Positions 44,180 to 55,512 of a stretch of DNA of 64,000 nucleotides are shown here, in pieces; positions within the stretch are counted from its first letter, which is position 1; each line of letters begins with the position of its first letter. The notes beneath the pieces were generated by a model. The model was not told the origin of the DNA and did not search any database. It saw only the letters and a program-made list of their open reading frames with translations. Where the stretch lies: NCBI GenBank assembly GCA_019096155.1, contig JAHCVI010000001.1, positions 10,168,001 through 10,232,000 of the forward strand, given 5' to 3'. Both the position numbers and the translations under genes were made by a program. The DNA is from Staphylotrichum longicolle. Lineage: Eukaryota > Ascomycota > Sordariomycetes > Sordariales > Chaetomiaceae.

Positions 44180-45549
44180 TTACACCATGGAGTTCACACC
44201 ACCCGCGAACCACAGGAACAGCTTCAGATCCACGGCCTCGGCCATGGCCTTGTACCCGGCCGGGTTCAGGTGCAGGTAGTCGCCGCTGTCGTACTCCTTG
44301 CGCAGCATGGTCGCGTTCTTGGGGTCGCGCACCGCCGCGTCAAAGTCGACGACGCCGTCGAACCGCCCGCTCGTGCGGATCCACTTGTTGACGCGCTGCC
44401 GCGCGACCTCGCGCGCCGGCTCGCCGTACGCCTGGCCGGGCCCGCTCATGGGCGTGATGGTGCCGCCAAAGGCCGCGATGCCCGCGCCGTGCAGCCGCGT
44501 GATCATCTGGTCGAGCGCCTGGACCACGCGGTCGGCCACGGCGGTCTGGGTCGCCGTGTCGGCCGCCGCCGTGCCGAGGTCGTTGACGCCCTCGTAGATG
44601 AGCGCGTACCGCACGTTGGGGTGGGCGAGCACGTCGCGCTCGATGCGGCCCAGCGCGTTGGGGCCCAGGCCGTCGGCCAGGATGCGGTTGCCGCCCGCGG
44701 CCATGTTCATGACGGCGAGGGAGCGGAAGAGCGGGTTGGCCTGCAGGCGCGCCAGGAGCTGGTCGGGCCAGCGGTCGTTGTTGTTGGTGGTGGACCCGCG
44801 GCCGTCGGTGATGCTGTCGCCGACGATGGCCAGCGAGACGTGCTGCGGCGGGAGCCAGGCCTGCAGGGACGAGGTGAGGAACCACTTGTCGATGCGCTGG
44901 GTGGTGTCGGTGGTGGTGTTGGCGGCGGCGACGAGGTTGCCCTGGGTCAGCCAGGTAGAGGTGCGGCTGCCCGGGTGGCCCGTGATGGCATGGCCTGCCT
45001 GGCCGGCCTCGAGGTAGACGGTGATGGTGACGCTGGTCTGGGCCTTGACGTTGAAGCGGATGGGGTCCGAGACGGCGAGGGCGCCGTTGGGGATCTGGAA
45101 GGAGCGCGAGCCCGAGAAGGTCAGGTACTTGAGGGTGTCGGTGCGGATGGCGCTGGAGCCGGCGGTGCCGTTCACGGGCAGGGCGATGGTGGCGGCCGTG
45201 ATGGGCAGGTCGGAGCCGCCGAAGGCGTTGCTGAACTGGAAGCGGATGGTGGAGGCATCCTGCGTCACATAGACGGTCTGGCGGATGGTGGTGTTCTGGA
45301 ACACGCCAGATGTGCTGTTCTGTGTGAGGGTCAGTATCCGTTTCGTCCGTTCTGGTATTGTAACCCTAAGATGGGCGGGTGTGTGGCTGTACTGACATAG
45401 GGGGCATTGGGCAGGTTGTAGAGCTCCACCTGCTGCGGCATCGAAGCCCAGATGTCGACCCAGTGATCGTGGCATGTTGCGACGGTGATGCACGTCGCAC
45501 TCAGCGCGAGGCCGAGAAGCCGGCGGAGACCGAATCTCGAGTCAGACAT
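44180..45549 (-). CDS. Secreted SGNH/GDSL hydrolase
   Basis: Extracellular esterase/lipase-type hydrolase, substrate unknown. Two exons, 45397-45549 and 44180-45319, give 430 aa. The N-terminus (LLGLALSATCITVATC) is a signal peptide. An about 150-residue beta-rich part precedes the catalytic SGNH domain: block I GDSITDG with the nucleophile Ser near residue 220, the Gly-block GGNRI, the Asn-block EGVNDLG, and the Asp/His block DYLHLNPAGY. These four blocks place it in the SGNH superfamily with all key residues present. An in-frame Met 11 codons upstream is less likely because the signal peptide fits the chosen start. AATAAATAA-like sequence lies about 85 bp upstream. The C-terminus ends SMV. 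Confidence 0.9.
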
Positions 45550-46696
45550 GGCGAAGGGAGGGCAGAGCGAGATCTCGGACACTGCTGTCGGGCCTTCATC
45601 TCGACCTCGCCCCAGCGGCCCGGGCCACAGGGTTATTTATTCGCGGCCCAGACGCAGGAACCGGCGCGACCGTTGCATCTCATAACGACCATGATGTCGA
45701 TTGCGAGGCCGGTAACCCGGAACGAAGAGAGTTGTCGTGTTAATCAGGCTAAATGGCCTGCCTTGCGGTTCCATCGCTTCGTCCTTCTGCCAGGGCGGCT
45801 CGGAGCATGGTGGACTCTCACATCTCCAAACGGTCTTAGTTGATGGGGACGCCGGAGTTCTGGCAAATTCGATTGCAACCTCCCCCCGTTTACCCCCAGA
45901 AACCCCGCACCCGAGTCCCGGGGTTGGCGGCGGGGAGTTGGAGAAGAGTTATTATTAACCCGATGCAGATCAACGGCGACGGCCGCGTGTGAGGGGACAA
46001 TGTCTCAAGGCCGGGTGGGGGGAAATGCGATGGTAACATCACTGAATTCGCGAGGTAACTGATGGTGGCAGAAGACAAGACCCAAAATTGCGGACCAAAC
46101 TTTTCGATCCGGTTTCCCTTTTTCCAACCTCGGGTATATATTCCACCAATCGCTTCCCAGCCGATCCATCCGTTTTCCTTGATGCCATCCAGCCATGCCC
46201 AAGAGGAGTTGAGAGTGTATGAGAAGATTGTTGAAACGACAACGCCGACCTGCAATCCAACGAAATGAAAAAGGCAACAACCATGTCGCAACCAGGGTGA
46301 TGGCCCTGCTGGACTTTGGGTCATGATAAGGAAAAGGTACGGGCCGCACGGTGGGGTATGGCACCGTATGGGTAACATATGAAACAAGGAAAAGACAACC
46401 CCGAGACAAAAGAGAACGCCCCTGCTCAGCCAACGTCCTGCCTGCCGACGCTGCTGGGGGATATCAAACACACTGATCCACCGGTCATCCCCGACCTCGC
46501 GTCAACGCTCCCTCGTCACCAGTCGTCCGCGTCGTCGGGGCATTGTCATCATTGGCGATTGTCGTCATCACCACTCCTCATCCACCACTCCTCATCCTCA
46601 CCATCGACCCTTCCTCACCACCGACCCTTCCTCACCACCGACCCTTCCTCACCACCGACTCTTCCTCACCACCGACCCTCCGCAAACAGGAACCCA
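45550..46696. other. Intergenic region with minisatellite
   Basis: 1.15 kb between the SGNH hydrolase start and the stop of the hypothetical gene, both minus strand. It holds the hydrolase promoter and, at its right end, the 17-bp minisatellite. A TATATATT at about 46133 has no supported gene downstream on the plus strand. Confidence 0.4.
46600..46680. repeat. 17-bp minisatellite, about 5 copies
   Basis: Unit ACCACCGACCCTTCCTC repeated about 4.8 times in tandem with one or two mismatches per unit, starting with a variant copy ACCATCGAC. It lies just downstream of the stop codon of the hypothetical gene at 46697, so it is probably transcribed as 3' UTR. Confidence 0.9.
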
Positions 46697-47464
46697 TCAA
46701 GCAAACACGAACCCATCAACCAGACTCACAACAGCACCCACCTCCTCCGCTCCCTCCCCAGTCCAAGTCCCGGTGCCAGCGAGCTCCCCATCGGGCCCCG
46801 TCGGCCGCGGGACGACACACCAATCGTCGTCGACGTCCCCGCCGCCACCAGCTCGGCCCGCAGCGATCAGGGCGTCCACAGTATAGCAGTACGGCACGCC
46901 CATCGGAGGCGGGGCGACCAGGCGGACGCCCATGCCGGCGTGGTCGGCCCAGGCCGTGACGGCGCCCTGGTGAGCATACTGGCGCTCGTTGAGGGCCTGC
47001 TGGTGAGCCTGCATGGTGGCCTCGTCGAGCTGGGGGTAGGCCGTGAGGGGGGCGCGGTAGCCCGTGAAGGTCGGGGCATGATGAGCAGGGTGGTGGTGGT
47101 GCGGGGTGTCGTCTGTATGGGCGGTGTCGGTGGAGGACGACTCGGGGTTGGAAGGGGGCACATGGGCCACGGCGGGGGCTGGGGCGGGGGCGGTGACGGC
47201 GGTGGTGAACGACGACGACCCGGACGGGTGATAGACGGTCGAGTTGTCGATGCCACCTTCGGGCAGGTCGAAGTACGCATCCGAGGGGCCGCCGTTGGCC
47301 GAGGCAGTGGCCGCCTGCTTGTGCGGCTTGTGTTGGTCATTCCGCTGGGGCGGTCTCGACTGAGTGTGGATGCCGGTCTCGAAGGGGTTGTTGACGAGCT
47401 CCCCGTCGAAGCGCTGGGTGGACCGACGGCTGCCGCGCCGTGACTTTTGTTTGGGGGTACGCAT
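46697..47464 (-). CDS. Hypothetical low-complexity protein
   Basis: I do not recognise this gene. A single open frame gives 255 aa from the Met at 47464 (MRTPKQKSRRGSRRSTQRFDG); it is also open upstream to a Met at 47578. The N-terminus is basic, the middle is Pro/Ala/Ser/His-rich with a run of four His (HHHH), and the C-terminal third is more protein-like (AYPQLDEATMQAHQQALNERQYAHQGAV is helical) with a segment WADHAGMGVRLVAPPPMGVPYCYTV and an acidic DVDDDWCVV. No signal peptide or membrane span. A minus-strand TATAAAG near 47690 supports transcription in this direction. The opposite strand is also open, but its translation is Gly/Arg/Val nonsense. Confidence 0.5.
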   Translation of the reverse strand: MRTPKQKSRRGSRRSTQRFDGELVNNPFETGIHTQSRPPQRNDQHKPHKQAATASANGGPSDAYFDLPEGGIDNSTVYHPSGSSSFTTAVTAPAPAPAVAHVPPSNPESSSTDTAHTDDTPHHHHPAHHAPTFTGYRAPLTAYPQLDEATMQAHQQALNERQYAHQGAVTAWADHAGMGVRLVAPPPMGVPYCYTVDALIAAGRAGGGGDVDDDWCVVPRPTGPDGELAGTGTWTGEGAEEVGAVVSLVDGFVFA

Positions 47465-50400
47465 GTTGTGGGGTTGGTGCTGGTTGGGCTCGGGAGCGTG
47501 AGGGCGGTGCGCGAGGCCAAAGGATGTCGATGGCCGGCGAAGGCAAAGCGACTCACTCGATGCGAGCAGATCTGACACTGGCCGATGGCGGTGTAGCTTC
47601 TACCCGATGCGTGGGCGACGTAGAATGTGCCCCGAAAAGATGAAGCAGGGTGTGGTTTGGAGGGGGTCGGTTGAAGAAGAGAGGGTCTTTATACCTTTTC
47701 GAAGCACTGGCGTCAACGGCCAGACCGGTACTGGGTTGGGCTGGGTCGAGGAGCCAGGGGAGCGATCGGGGGATTCAACAAATTTCCATACCCGTGCGAC
47801 CAAGCAACACCGGACCGACCCAAAGAACGGTCAGATGCAGACCACAGTACAGCTGTGGGGGCATGGCCCGCCGTCACTGGGCTGGGACGGGCGGGACTGT
47901 CGCAGTGCGTCACCGTCAAACTGACAGCGGACCTTTTCCATTCCAGGTTCTAAAGCGGCGAGTGGGCCCCTCCAGGCAAGGCTGCTAGCGCCTTCGGGCC
48001 GTTAACTGACAGCCCAGCAGATTGGAGCTTCGGCCTTACCTCACCTCTCCCCGTCATCGCTGCTGTCGAGTTGCCGGCCGCGGGGTCGCATCGGCTTAAC
48101 TCGTCTGAGGTTCTTGGGGATTGGCCGTCGCCGGGCCTTGACCGAGCCAGCGACATCGGCCGCGGTGATGGGAAGTGCTGTTTACTTTGGAAGCGACAAG
48201 TCATCACCGGATGACCATGTGTCCGCCTCACTTAATGGCCTTTTTCTCAATGCTTGCGTGCTTGACGGCGGCATGGCGGGTGGCGAATTCGAAATACCCG
48301 GCCCACTCCTGGCACTCCACCCCCCGCACTAACGTTAATCTTCTGTGTCCGTTCCCCCTCGGGCCATTCTCCGCACGCTGACCTCGGGCGCACTTGACGC
48401 GGCGAGGGCAAGCGCTCACATGACGCAGACATAGGTGCCTAGTTAACGAGGTGTGCAGTTGCTGCCAGAGAACGGAATGCATGCACTGAAGAAAGCTCAA
48501 GCAAAAGCGGCGAGTGGGTACGTACGGCGACCCTGCCTACCTGCATCAGCCAACTGCGCTCGACAATGCAGATTACCTTATCTGGTACTGTGGTAATGGC
48601 AATATCTTCGGCTTCAACCGACAACCCTCTGCTTGCCGCGCATCCTCTAGCCATGACGACAAACCCTCTTTGGGGCCTCAGTGATAAAATTATCGGAATA
48701 TTTCTGACCCAGGATGGCTTGGTTTTCGACTGCAGGCACCCCGTTGCTTTTTTGCGAAACCGACATAACGTTACCTGTATGTACGCGACTTGCACCAGGT
48801 CCACCGTTCACGCTTCCTGGACCCCGGGCCATGGACAACCATGCCGCCAAGTCCGTGCTGCCGAATCCATGCCCTGGACAAGAGTGGACACCCATTGTTG
48901 ACATTTCGCCGTTTCTGGAAAAACTTACATGTACCTTAGAACGTTTCGGCAAACCTTAAACATAAATGAGGCGGACTAGACCAGGACCAGGATACCCATC
49001 TCATCCGATCGCGGCCTGCACTCCGTTAAGTTAAGTTATGCCCGTCATGTGCTTGTTGAGCCGGGCAATCGTCCTCCTCATGTGAGGGTCAGCACAGTTC
49101 GACACCTCACTACGAAGTAACACCGAGGCGTTTTCCCGCATCTTTTGACAACCCATCCAATGCAGTCGAAGCTGCTTCCCCTCTCGCGGCCCAAAAGACA
49201 ATTGAAATGATGCATAGGGATTTGATGTCACTCCGGACTGCATTTCCACATGGGGCAAGATACGGCGCTGCGCTTGCAACTGCGCCACCTTGATCACTCC
49301 GCGTGCAGGCTCATGAGCAAAGAGCTTCTTGCTTGTCCTCGTGCGTTTCATCGAGTTGACCCCCGGCCCAAGAACATGCATCGACCCAGGTGGACAGGGG
49401 CCGACAGGTGGAGGAGCGCAAGGGTCAATCTGACAGCGTTGCCGTCCCGCCGTCTTAATGGCTTGATTGGGCTGTGCGGCTGCCAAGAAAGACGGCTTGT
49501 GGTGGAATTCTCTAACGATCCACGATGCCATGGTGTTTCGCAGACAAGGCTTGGGTTGCCAAGCATGTTCCGGGAAGATGACCCTCGCATGGGCTAACGT
49601 TGCTGTAACCAACGCGGGGCTTTTGGCGAGCGCCATCCGCCGAGACCACCCTGGCTCAGCCTGGAAAGGCCCCGGGTTCGCCTTTGTTGTGCAGATCCCG
49701 CGACCCGGCTTCTGGAACTGGTCCAGGTTCTCTTCCCCCACTGATCGCAATGATCGGCAGGCCCGCCTGCAGCACGCAGGCCCCTGTCATTGGACTCGGC
49801 GGGCCTCGCCTGCGCAACCTCCCAAACTGCCCGCTCCAACTGACCAGCACCAAAGCACCAAAACGGAAGGGGCGGCCGTGTCAAACAGACTGTCGCTGTC
49901 TGTCAGCCTCTGAATGCCGGTCTCTTTAATTTCCGGAGTTCTCGCTTGAGCTGCAGTACCTCTTGCCGGAACCAGGATGGCAGACCTTAGGTAGGCTTTG
50001 CTCAGGCAGAACCACAACAATCGTTCCTGGCGATCCCCACACTCACCCTCTTCAACATCTCAGCACCAGCTCACCGAGATTCCCAGCCGTTGGTCCGGCT
50101 CTTGCCAGTTCTGATCCAGTGGCATCTTGAATTCTAGTGGCTATTTGTCATCCGGGTTGCCAGATCTCCATTCAATCGCTGGGACCCAGATGACGTGTTG
50201 GTCATTTTGAATTATGCTGTCCTGCCGTTCTGGACAATGTGAGCGTCCCTCAGCCGTTCCCAGGTTTAACTCGGGGACTCCCTCGGCCCAGCCTCGCTCA
50301 AAGACCACTCTCACCTGCACTCGCACCGCGCAAGAATGGACCGACTAGACGAGCACCTTTGGACCTAGTGCCGTCCTATGCTGCCATTCTCGTGGGACCT

Positions 50401-52248
50401 CCACTCTGTGTCTGCCCCCACCGCGCGCAACAACACATACGTGGTTTCGGGGAGTAGTGATGGAAGCAACCCCGGGCACAGTCATCACTACCACACCGTG
50501 CAAGCGCCCGGACAGCAGCCTTGATTGATCCCCGAGGCCAATAAAGTCTCACCCCTTGGGCAACAACCAACCAGACTGATTTAAACAGCGAGTGTTCAAC
50601 AAAACGGGGGAGAATGGTCACTTCGGGGGTTCTTTGCTCCTTCACCGCTTCCCAGCATGAGCCCAAAGGCCTCGAAACAGCGGAAACAGCTGTCGGGGCG
50701 ATTGCGCAAGCAGACCAGACCGTCTGAATCGGCGGGCACGAATCTTGAGGGCTCTCCAGATCGGATCATCCCATTTCTCATCCCGGCTCCTCGGCGGACC
50801 AGTCGTGTTTGTCCGGCCCCGGGTCGCGGGTGGCTTTCATTTGGAGCTTGGAGCCTGACCCGGCATCCCGTTCATCTCGCCCAATTTGGCCAAGTTGCGC
50901 GCAAGGTTCCTGGAGCTGCCGTTTGTACCTGCGCCAGCCTGCACCCCCGCAGGTCCCTTTCGAGAGCCTTGCATTTGCCCTGGAGGGGCACCTGACATCT
51001 CGCTCATCAACAGCACCACCCAGCCCCTGTGAGCGAGCTTTTTGCAACCCCCCTCGTTCTCCACAGCACGCTCGCCCAGCTGGCGTCATCTCACCGCACC
51101 TTTGCCGAGGTTGGATTTGTCTGACTTCCTTTAGGTTGTTATTCCATTGTTGTCCAGCTGCACGGCAAATCCCACCTCCCCCCTTCCTCCCCCCATGCCC
51201 TCGACCAACGCCACTTCCCAACTTGGCTTCTTACCTCATCGATTCCTCTCACCCCGGACCCTGCAACCCGGTAAGTTCATCCTCCTTCAAAGCAACCCCA
51301 ACCCACACGGGACTAACCCACTGCCGGAAGAAAACTTTACTTCATCCACACCCCGCGCTCAGCCGCCCTAGTGTAGGAGTGCAACTCTGCCTCGTCCCTC
51401 CGGCCATTCCGATCTCCGAGCTCCCCGATAAGCCTGAGGTTGCATCCCTCCCCTTGGCCCTGTTCGTCCGACACAGCTCCGCAGATTTTGTTGATGCGGA
51501 GGGGGATCATGACGTCCTCAAAACGCAGCCTTCCTTCGGCCAACGTTACATCATTCTCCTCAGGCACGGCGTGCATTGGTGCGTGCATGCAGAGCGCTAT
51601 CCTCATTCCGTCGATGCTTATCCGCGGGCATTTCTTCTCCACATACATGTACACCTTGGCTCCCTCAGTTCTCACGCACAGGTTCGGAGAAATCCTATTA
51701 TGGTAATCTTGTGGCGCATGAGGAGATGCAAGTCCAAAAAAAAGAGCCATTTGACCTCCATGCAACCCCTGAGACGCAGCGAGCCAACTGCTGAGGCACG
51801 CACCCCGCTAAACCGTTCGCAAATCTGCTCCCCGTGTGCACAAGAAAATTTGCAAAGCAGGACAATGATGTGTTGCCCTCCCCTGCCCAATCGGGACAGT
51901 GTCAAGCCTCACTCTGGAAACAAACACCGTCTGACATCGAGGAGTTTCCACACCAACATCCAAGCCCACCAGGCAAGGCCAATGAAGATGGCATAATCCG
52001 TAGTATTCAATCACAGCTCCAGCTCCAATGGACATCCATGCTGCCCATGGTCGTCTCCGACTGTTCCTTTCCAAGCCGCTTCTATTTGTATTCCTTTTCC
52101 TTCGCCTAAAACCCCCTCCTCCCTCCATGTTTTGTCCATCCGCCCCGTTTTCAAGTAGCCACCACCCTCCCAAAATCCAGTACATAGACACAGTAGCCAA
52201 TACAAGCAAACCGAAAGGACAAGAGACTCGCTCTCAAAACCCCGTCCT
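47465..52248. other. Gene desert of about 4.7 kb
   Basis: No gene with recognisable domains. The left end is the promoter side of the hypothetical gene. A plus-strand frame (50809-51996) is open for 395 codons, but its translation is Ser/Pro/Arg-rich and featureless. A stretch from about 51140 to 51270 is strongly pyrimidine-rich on the plus strand and ends in a good GGTAAGT donor, which looks like the leader of a transcript rather than a protein gene. Base composition is close to the window mean, so there is no sign of an RIP-mutated transposon. I see no tRNA. Confidence 0.45.
47687..47693 (-). promoter_or_regulatory. TATA-like box for the hypothetical gene
   Basis: TATAAAG on the minus strand, about 110 bp upstream of the farther Met (47578) and 225 bp upstream of the nearer one (47464). 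It is the only clear promoter signal here and fits the minus-strand reading. Confidence 0.4.
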
Positions 52249-54423
52249 CTAAGCAGGCGGCAGCCTCGCCCCGACATCCGTGCTATGCGCCCTCTGCCTC
52301 CTCCTTGCCGCCTCCTCCTCCGCCTCCGTCTCCTTCTCCTTGCCTTTGCCCCTCTCGGCCCGCGCCCTCTCCCTCTCGGCCCTCCGCAGCTCCTCCTCGG
52401 CGCGGTGCGCCACGTCGCTCGCCTTGCGCTTCAGGTCCCCCGCCTTCCTCCTCCTGACGTCGCGGTACGCCCGGTCAAACTCGAGCTCGATGGCGCATCT
52501 GACCCTGAGCGCCGCCACGGCCGGCCACACGCTGCGCTCGCCCTTGTGGATCCAGTACTCGAGCGTCTCGCGGCTGGGCGTCTCGATGAGCCGGAAGAAG
52601 TCGCCCCACGCGACCTCGGGCACGAGCGTGACGCTGGGGCCGGGGAGGTGCTCGTCGACGAGGAAGCGGCGGATGGAGCGCGGCAGGATGCCGAGGCGGT
52701 CGGCCTGGCGCAGGCGGTGGCGCACCTCGAAGCGGACCATGCGCGTAGTAAAGGCCGTCGCCGAGTTGAGCCACTTCCAGTGGCCCTGGACGGGGCCGTG
52801 CATGTCCGACTGGAGGAAGGGCACTAGGTAGGGGCGCGCCTGGCTGACGACGTAGTGGTTGACGTTGAAAAGATTGCGGATGCGCTGCAGCGGCGCGTTG
52901 CGCTCCGAGTGCTGGGCAAGCGTCCAGTGGCTGAAGTCGACACGGTCCGTGGGCGCCCAGGGCTCGATTTCGCCCTTGGCGTTCTTGCAGAGAATCTTGG
53001 TCTGGCGGTTGCCGTAGAAGGTGGTGGACGAGGCGTTGGAGGCCACGGCGGCTGTCCAGACAATCTGAACGAGGGGGAAGGTCAGCGATGGAAGAGAAAT
53101 GGAGAGAGAAACGGTGGACGTACAACATTGGGCGCCGTTACGTGGTTCAGGAGAGTCGGTACGCCTTGATTTTCGGGAATTGCCACGGTGATGTTGAGCA
53201 CCCGCTTGCTGCGTGTAAATGCCTCGTCAAAAGTTAAATCACCGACGTTCGCCTTGACGCAATCTTCAAGGACCTTGACATCCAGGAAATAGCCCTCTTT
53301 CTGGAACCGATGTACTCTCCTAGCCAACGTGTCCCAGCGGGTCCGCAGAGGCTGGACGAACTGTTGCGATCTGCGAAGCAACCCGTACCACAGCCGACCT
53401 CCGATCGACAACCCGGGAGGCTCATCAAAAGAAACATGTTCTTTGTCCTTGCCGGCAAAAGCCGACAGGTCGATACCGTCGCCCGTGAGGAGGCGGGGGA
53501 GGTCTTCCTCCGGATGGACGCCGATCAAGGCCGCCATCATGGCTCCTGTTGCGGTCCCGACAATGATACGTGGGAGCAGACCTTGCTTGTACAAGGCCTT
53601 GACTACACCGAGATGGCACAGCCCAAAGATGGCGCCGCCTTGGAGCACGAGCGCGGTGCGCCCGTAGCCCTGTCGTGAGTCGTGCATAAAATTCAACTTC
53701 TGTTGGGTAGGGATGGTAGCCGTCGCCATGCCGCCCTTGCGCGGCCGGTTGCGGAGGCGGGCGGTACTGGCGCTCGTGTCCGCGGAATCGTCCTCGACCG
53801 CTCCACCACCCCCAGCGACTTCGCCGTCCTCGCCTTCTTGGAGCAAGGTGGTATCCGCACCGGCCAGATCGCTGTCCTTCACGGACGGCGGCAACGCCGC
53901 AAGGTCGAGAAGGGCGCCGACGTACTCGTCGACGTACTCGTCGATCAGGAACTTCGTCCCACCAAAACATTTATTAAAGAGCCTGTTGCTGGTGATGTGT
54001 CCCAAGTTCCGAACCAGCCCCGTGCGCAGCATGTTGAGGACCCCAAAGACGTCGCCCTCCTGACGCATAGTCTGAAGGAGCTTCACGCGCTCCTGGATGA
54101 GGATGTAATCATACTCGTCGCTCTTGGGCGTCTTGCGCCACGTGTCAAGATCGAGGATGATATCGAGGTTTTGTGCGGCCTCTGCCCACTCGGCGTAGGT
54201 TGAGGCTGTGCGGAGGGCGTGCGACCATCTCATCATGGGGCTGGATCCGAAGACAAACTCTCTTGGTCTCTGTTCTTGTGCATCAGCATCGGGGAGAGAG
54301 GAGGAGGGAAAGAAGGGAGAGACACACTTGGCTCCAATACCGTGCGCTATCTTTCCAAGAGCGCACCGACTCCTGCAACCAGACTTTGATGATAAGGAAG
54401 CATGATAAAATGACGGTGATCAT
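52249..54423 (-). CDS. Patatin-domain protein, catalytic dyad not conserved
   Basis: Related to the TGL3/4/5-type patatin phospholipases. Three exons are clear: 54328 upward, 53124-54269 and 52249-53064. The first in-frame Met is at 54423, giving 685 aa, but the frame stays open and protein-like above it (DYYSLLDQHYNLTASVIGILAS, one membrane helix), so a further 5' exon is likely. The patatin domain has the oxyanion-loop motif GGAIFG and FNVNHYVVSQ. The nucleophile elbow reads GTATG, so Ala (about residue 272, codon 53550-53552) replaces the catalytic Ser. The Asp of the DG motif aligns with Ala in LAQHSER. The C-terminus is a Lys/Arg/Glu coiled coil. Possibly a pseudoenzyme. Confidence 0.82.
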
Positions 54424-55512
54424 GGCGCAAGCAGTTGTCTGCTCGCACGACGCGAGTATCCCAATTACCGATGCGGTGAGGTTGTAATGTTGATCCAAAA
54501 GCGAATAATAATCCAAAAAGCTTTCAGGGCGAGTTCTGGTACAGATTATATCCGAGAGAGTAAAGAACTCGACATGTCACCCAAGACGTAAGAGCAGGGA
54601 GAACAGCAACAAGAGGCAGGGTCCAAGAATGGCCAGGGCAGAGGAACTTGAAATGGAAGGCACGCAGTGCAGATTGTCATGAATGCGTGCGGAATCCGTA
54701 ATGTGCTGTGTGCGGTCGTCCTTGTCGAGTCAAGTCGTGCATAGCGCTTCGTACGCAGTTTGGCTGCAGATCGAAGCTGGAAGGGAGGAACCGGACCTGG
54801 TGGAGTGGTTGAAGGTGAGAACATACCACAATACAAATGACTTCCGAGCCACATCGGATGCAGCTGCCGGCATGTGAAAGTGCCGTCATGGTTCCAGCCC
54901 ATGCCCTCTCCCCAGATGCACTAGGACGAACTTGGCTAGTGCAGATCGGGTGACAGGGATGGTGCTGGAAGGGGCATCCCAACATGGGACGATGGATTCA
55001 ACCATCATCTTCCCCCTTTCCATTGGCAAACATACAACAACGGCACAACACTCACTCCATAGACTCAAAAGGCCATTGTCAGATCCTCTAAAATTATCTA
55101 GTAAGTATCTCTCCAGGTGCCTAGTCCATCCAGTAAATGTGAAAAGAGTTGGGCGGGGGTTGCATGCTTGAGCATGTATGTACCCCTTCCCTCCCTTCCT
55201 TTCTGTTGCCCAGAAGGACAGCTGACGACAAGTCCCTTCTCCTCTTGCCAACCATTTTTTGGTTGTATGTGGGTATATCCCCTCGTCTAAGCATGCGAAT
55301 CCGAAATGCCCAAAGCAAAACCCGCTCCTTGTAAATGCTTGATCCGTGAGAAAGCAAAGTGAGCTGCAGCAGGAGAAAGCAATGCCGGTGTTCAAGCATT
55401 GCTGCTTGATGTCTTTGTGCCCGAGACACGGAAAATTGAGTGCGAAAGTTCTCCAAGATGATGGTCGTCGTGGCGAGGATCCATGCGTGGTGTACAACCA
55501 ACAAGTAACCAT
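54424..55512. other. Gap holding the probable 5' exon of the patatin gene and FUN30 3' UTR
   Basis: About 1.1 kb. The patatin reading frame continues into it to about 54560 without an ATG; an acceptor-like ACCAG precedes it near 54537. I could not place the missing first exon. No separate gene is supported. Confidence 0.4.

Noticed and set aside
46379..47443. Plus-strand 354-codon frame opposite the hypothetical gene
   Set aside because: Its product is Gly/Arg/Val repeats generated by the complement of a Pro/Ala/Thr-rich gene; the minus strand has the TATA-like signal and more natural composition.
49031..49750. Minus-strand 239-codon frame
   Set aside because: No recognisable motif, no splice partners and ordinary non-coding composition; I could not support it as a gene.
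50809..51996. 395-codon plus-strand frame in the gene desert
   Set aside because: The translation is Ser/Pro/Arg/His-rich with no domain, signal peptide or codon bias like neighbouring genes; the stretch resembles pyrimidine-rich leader sequence.
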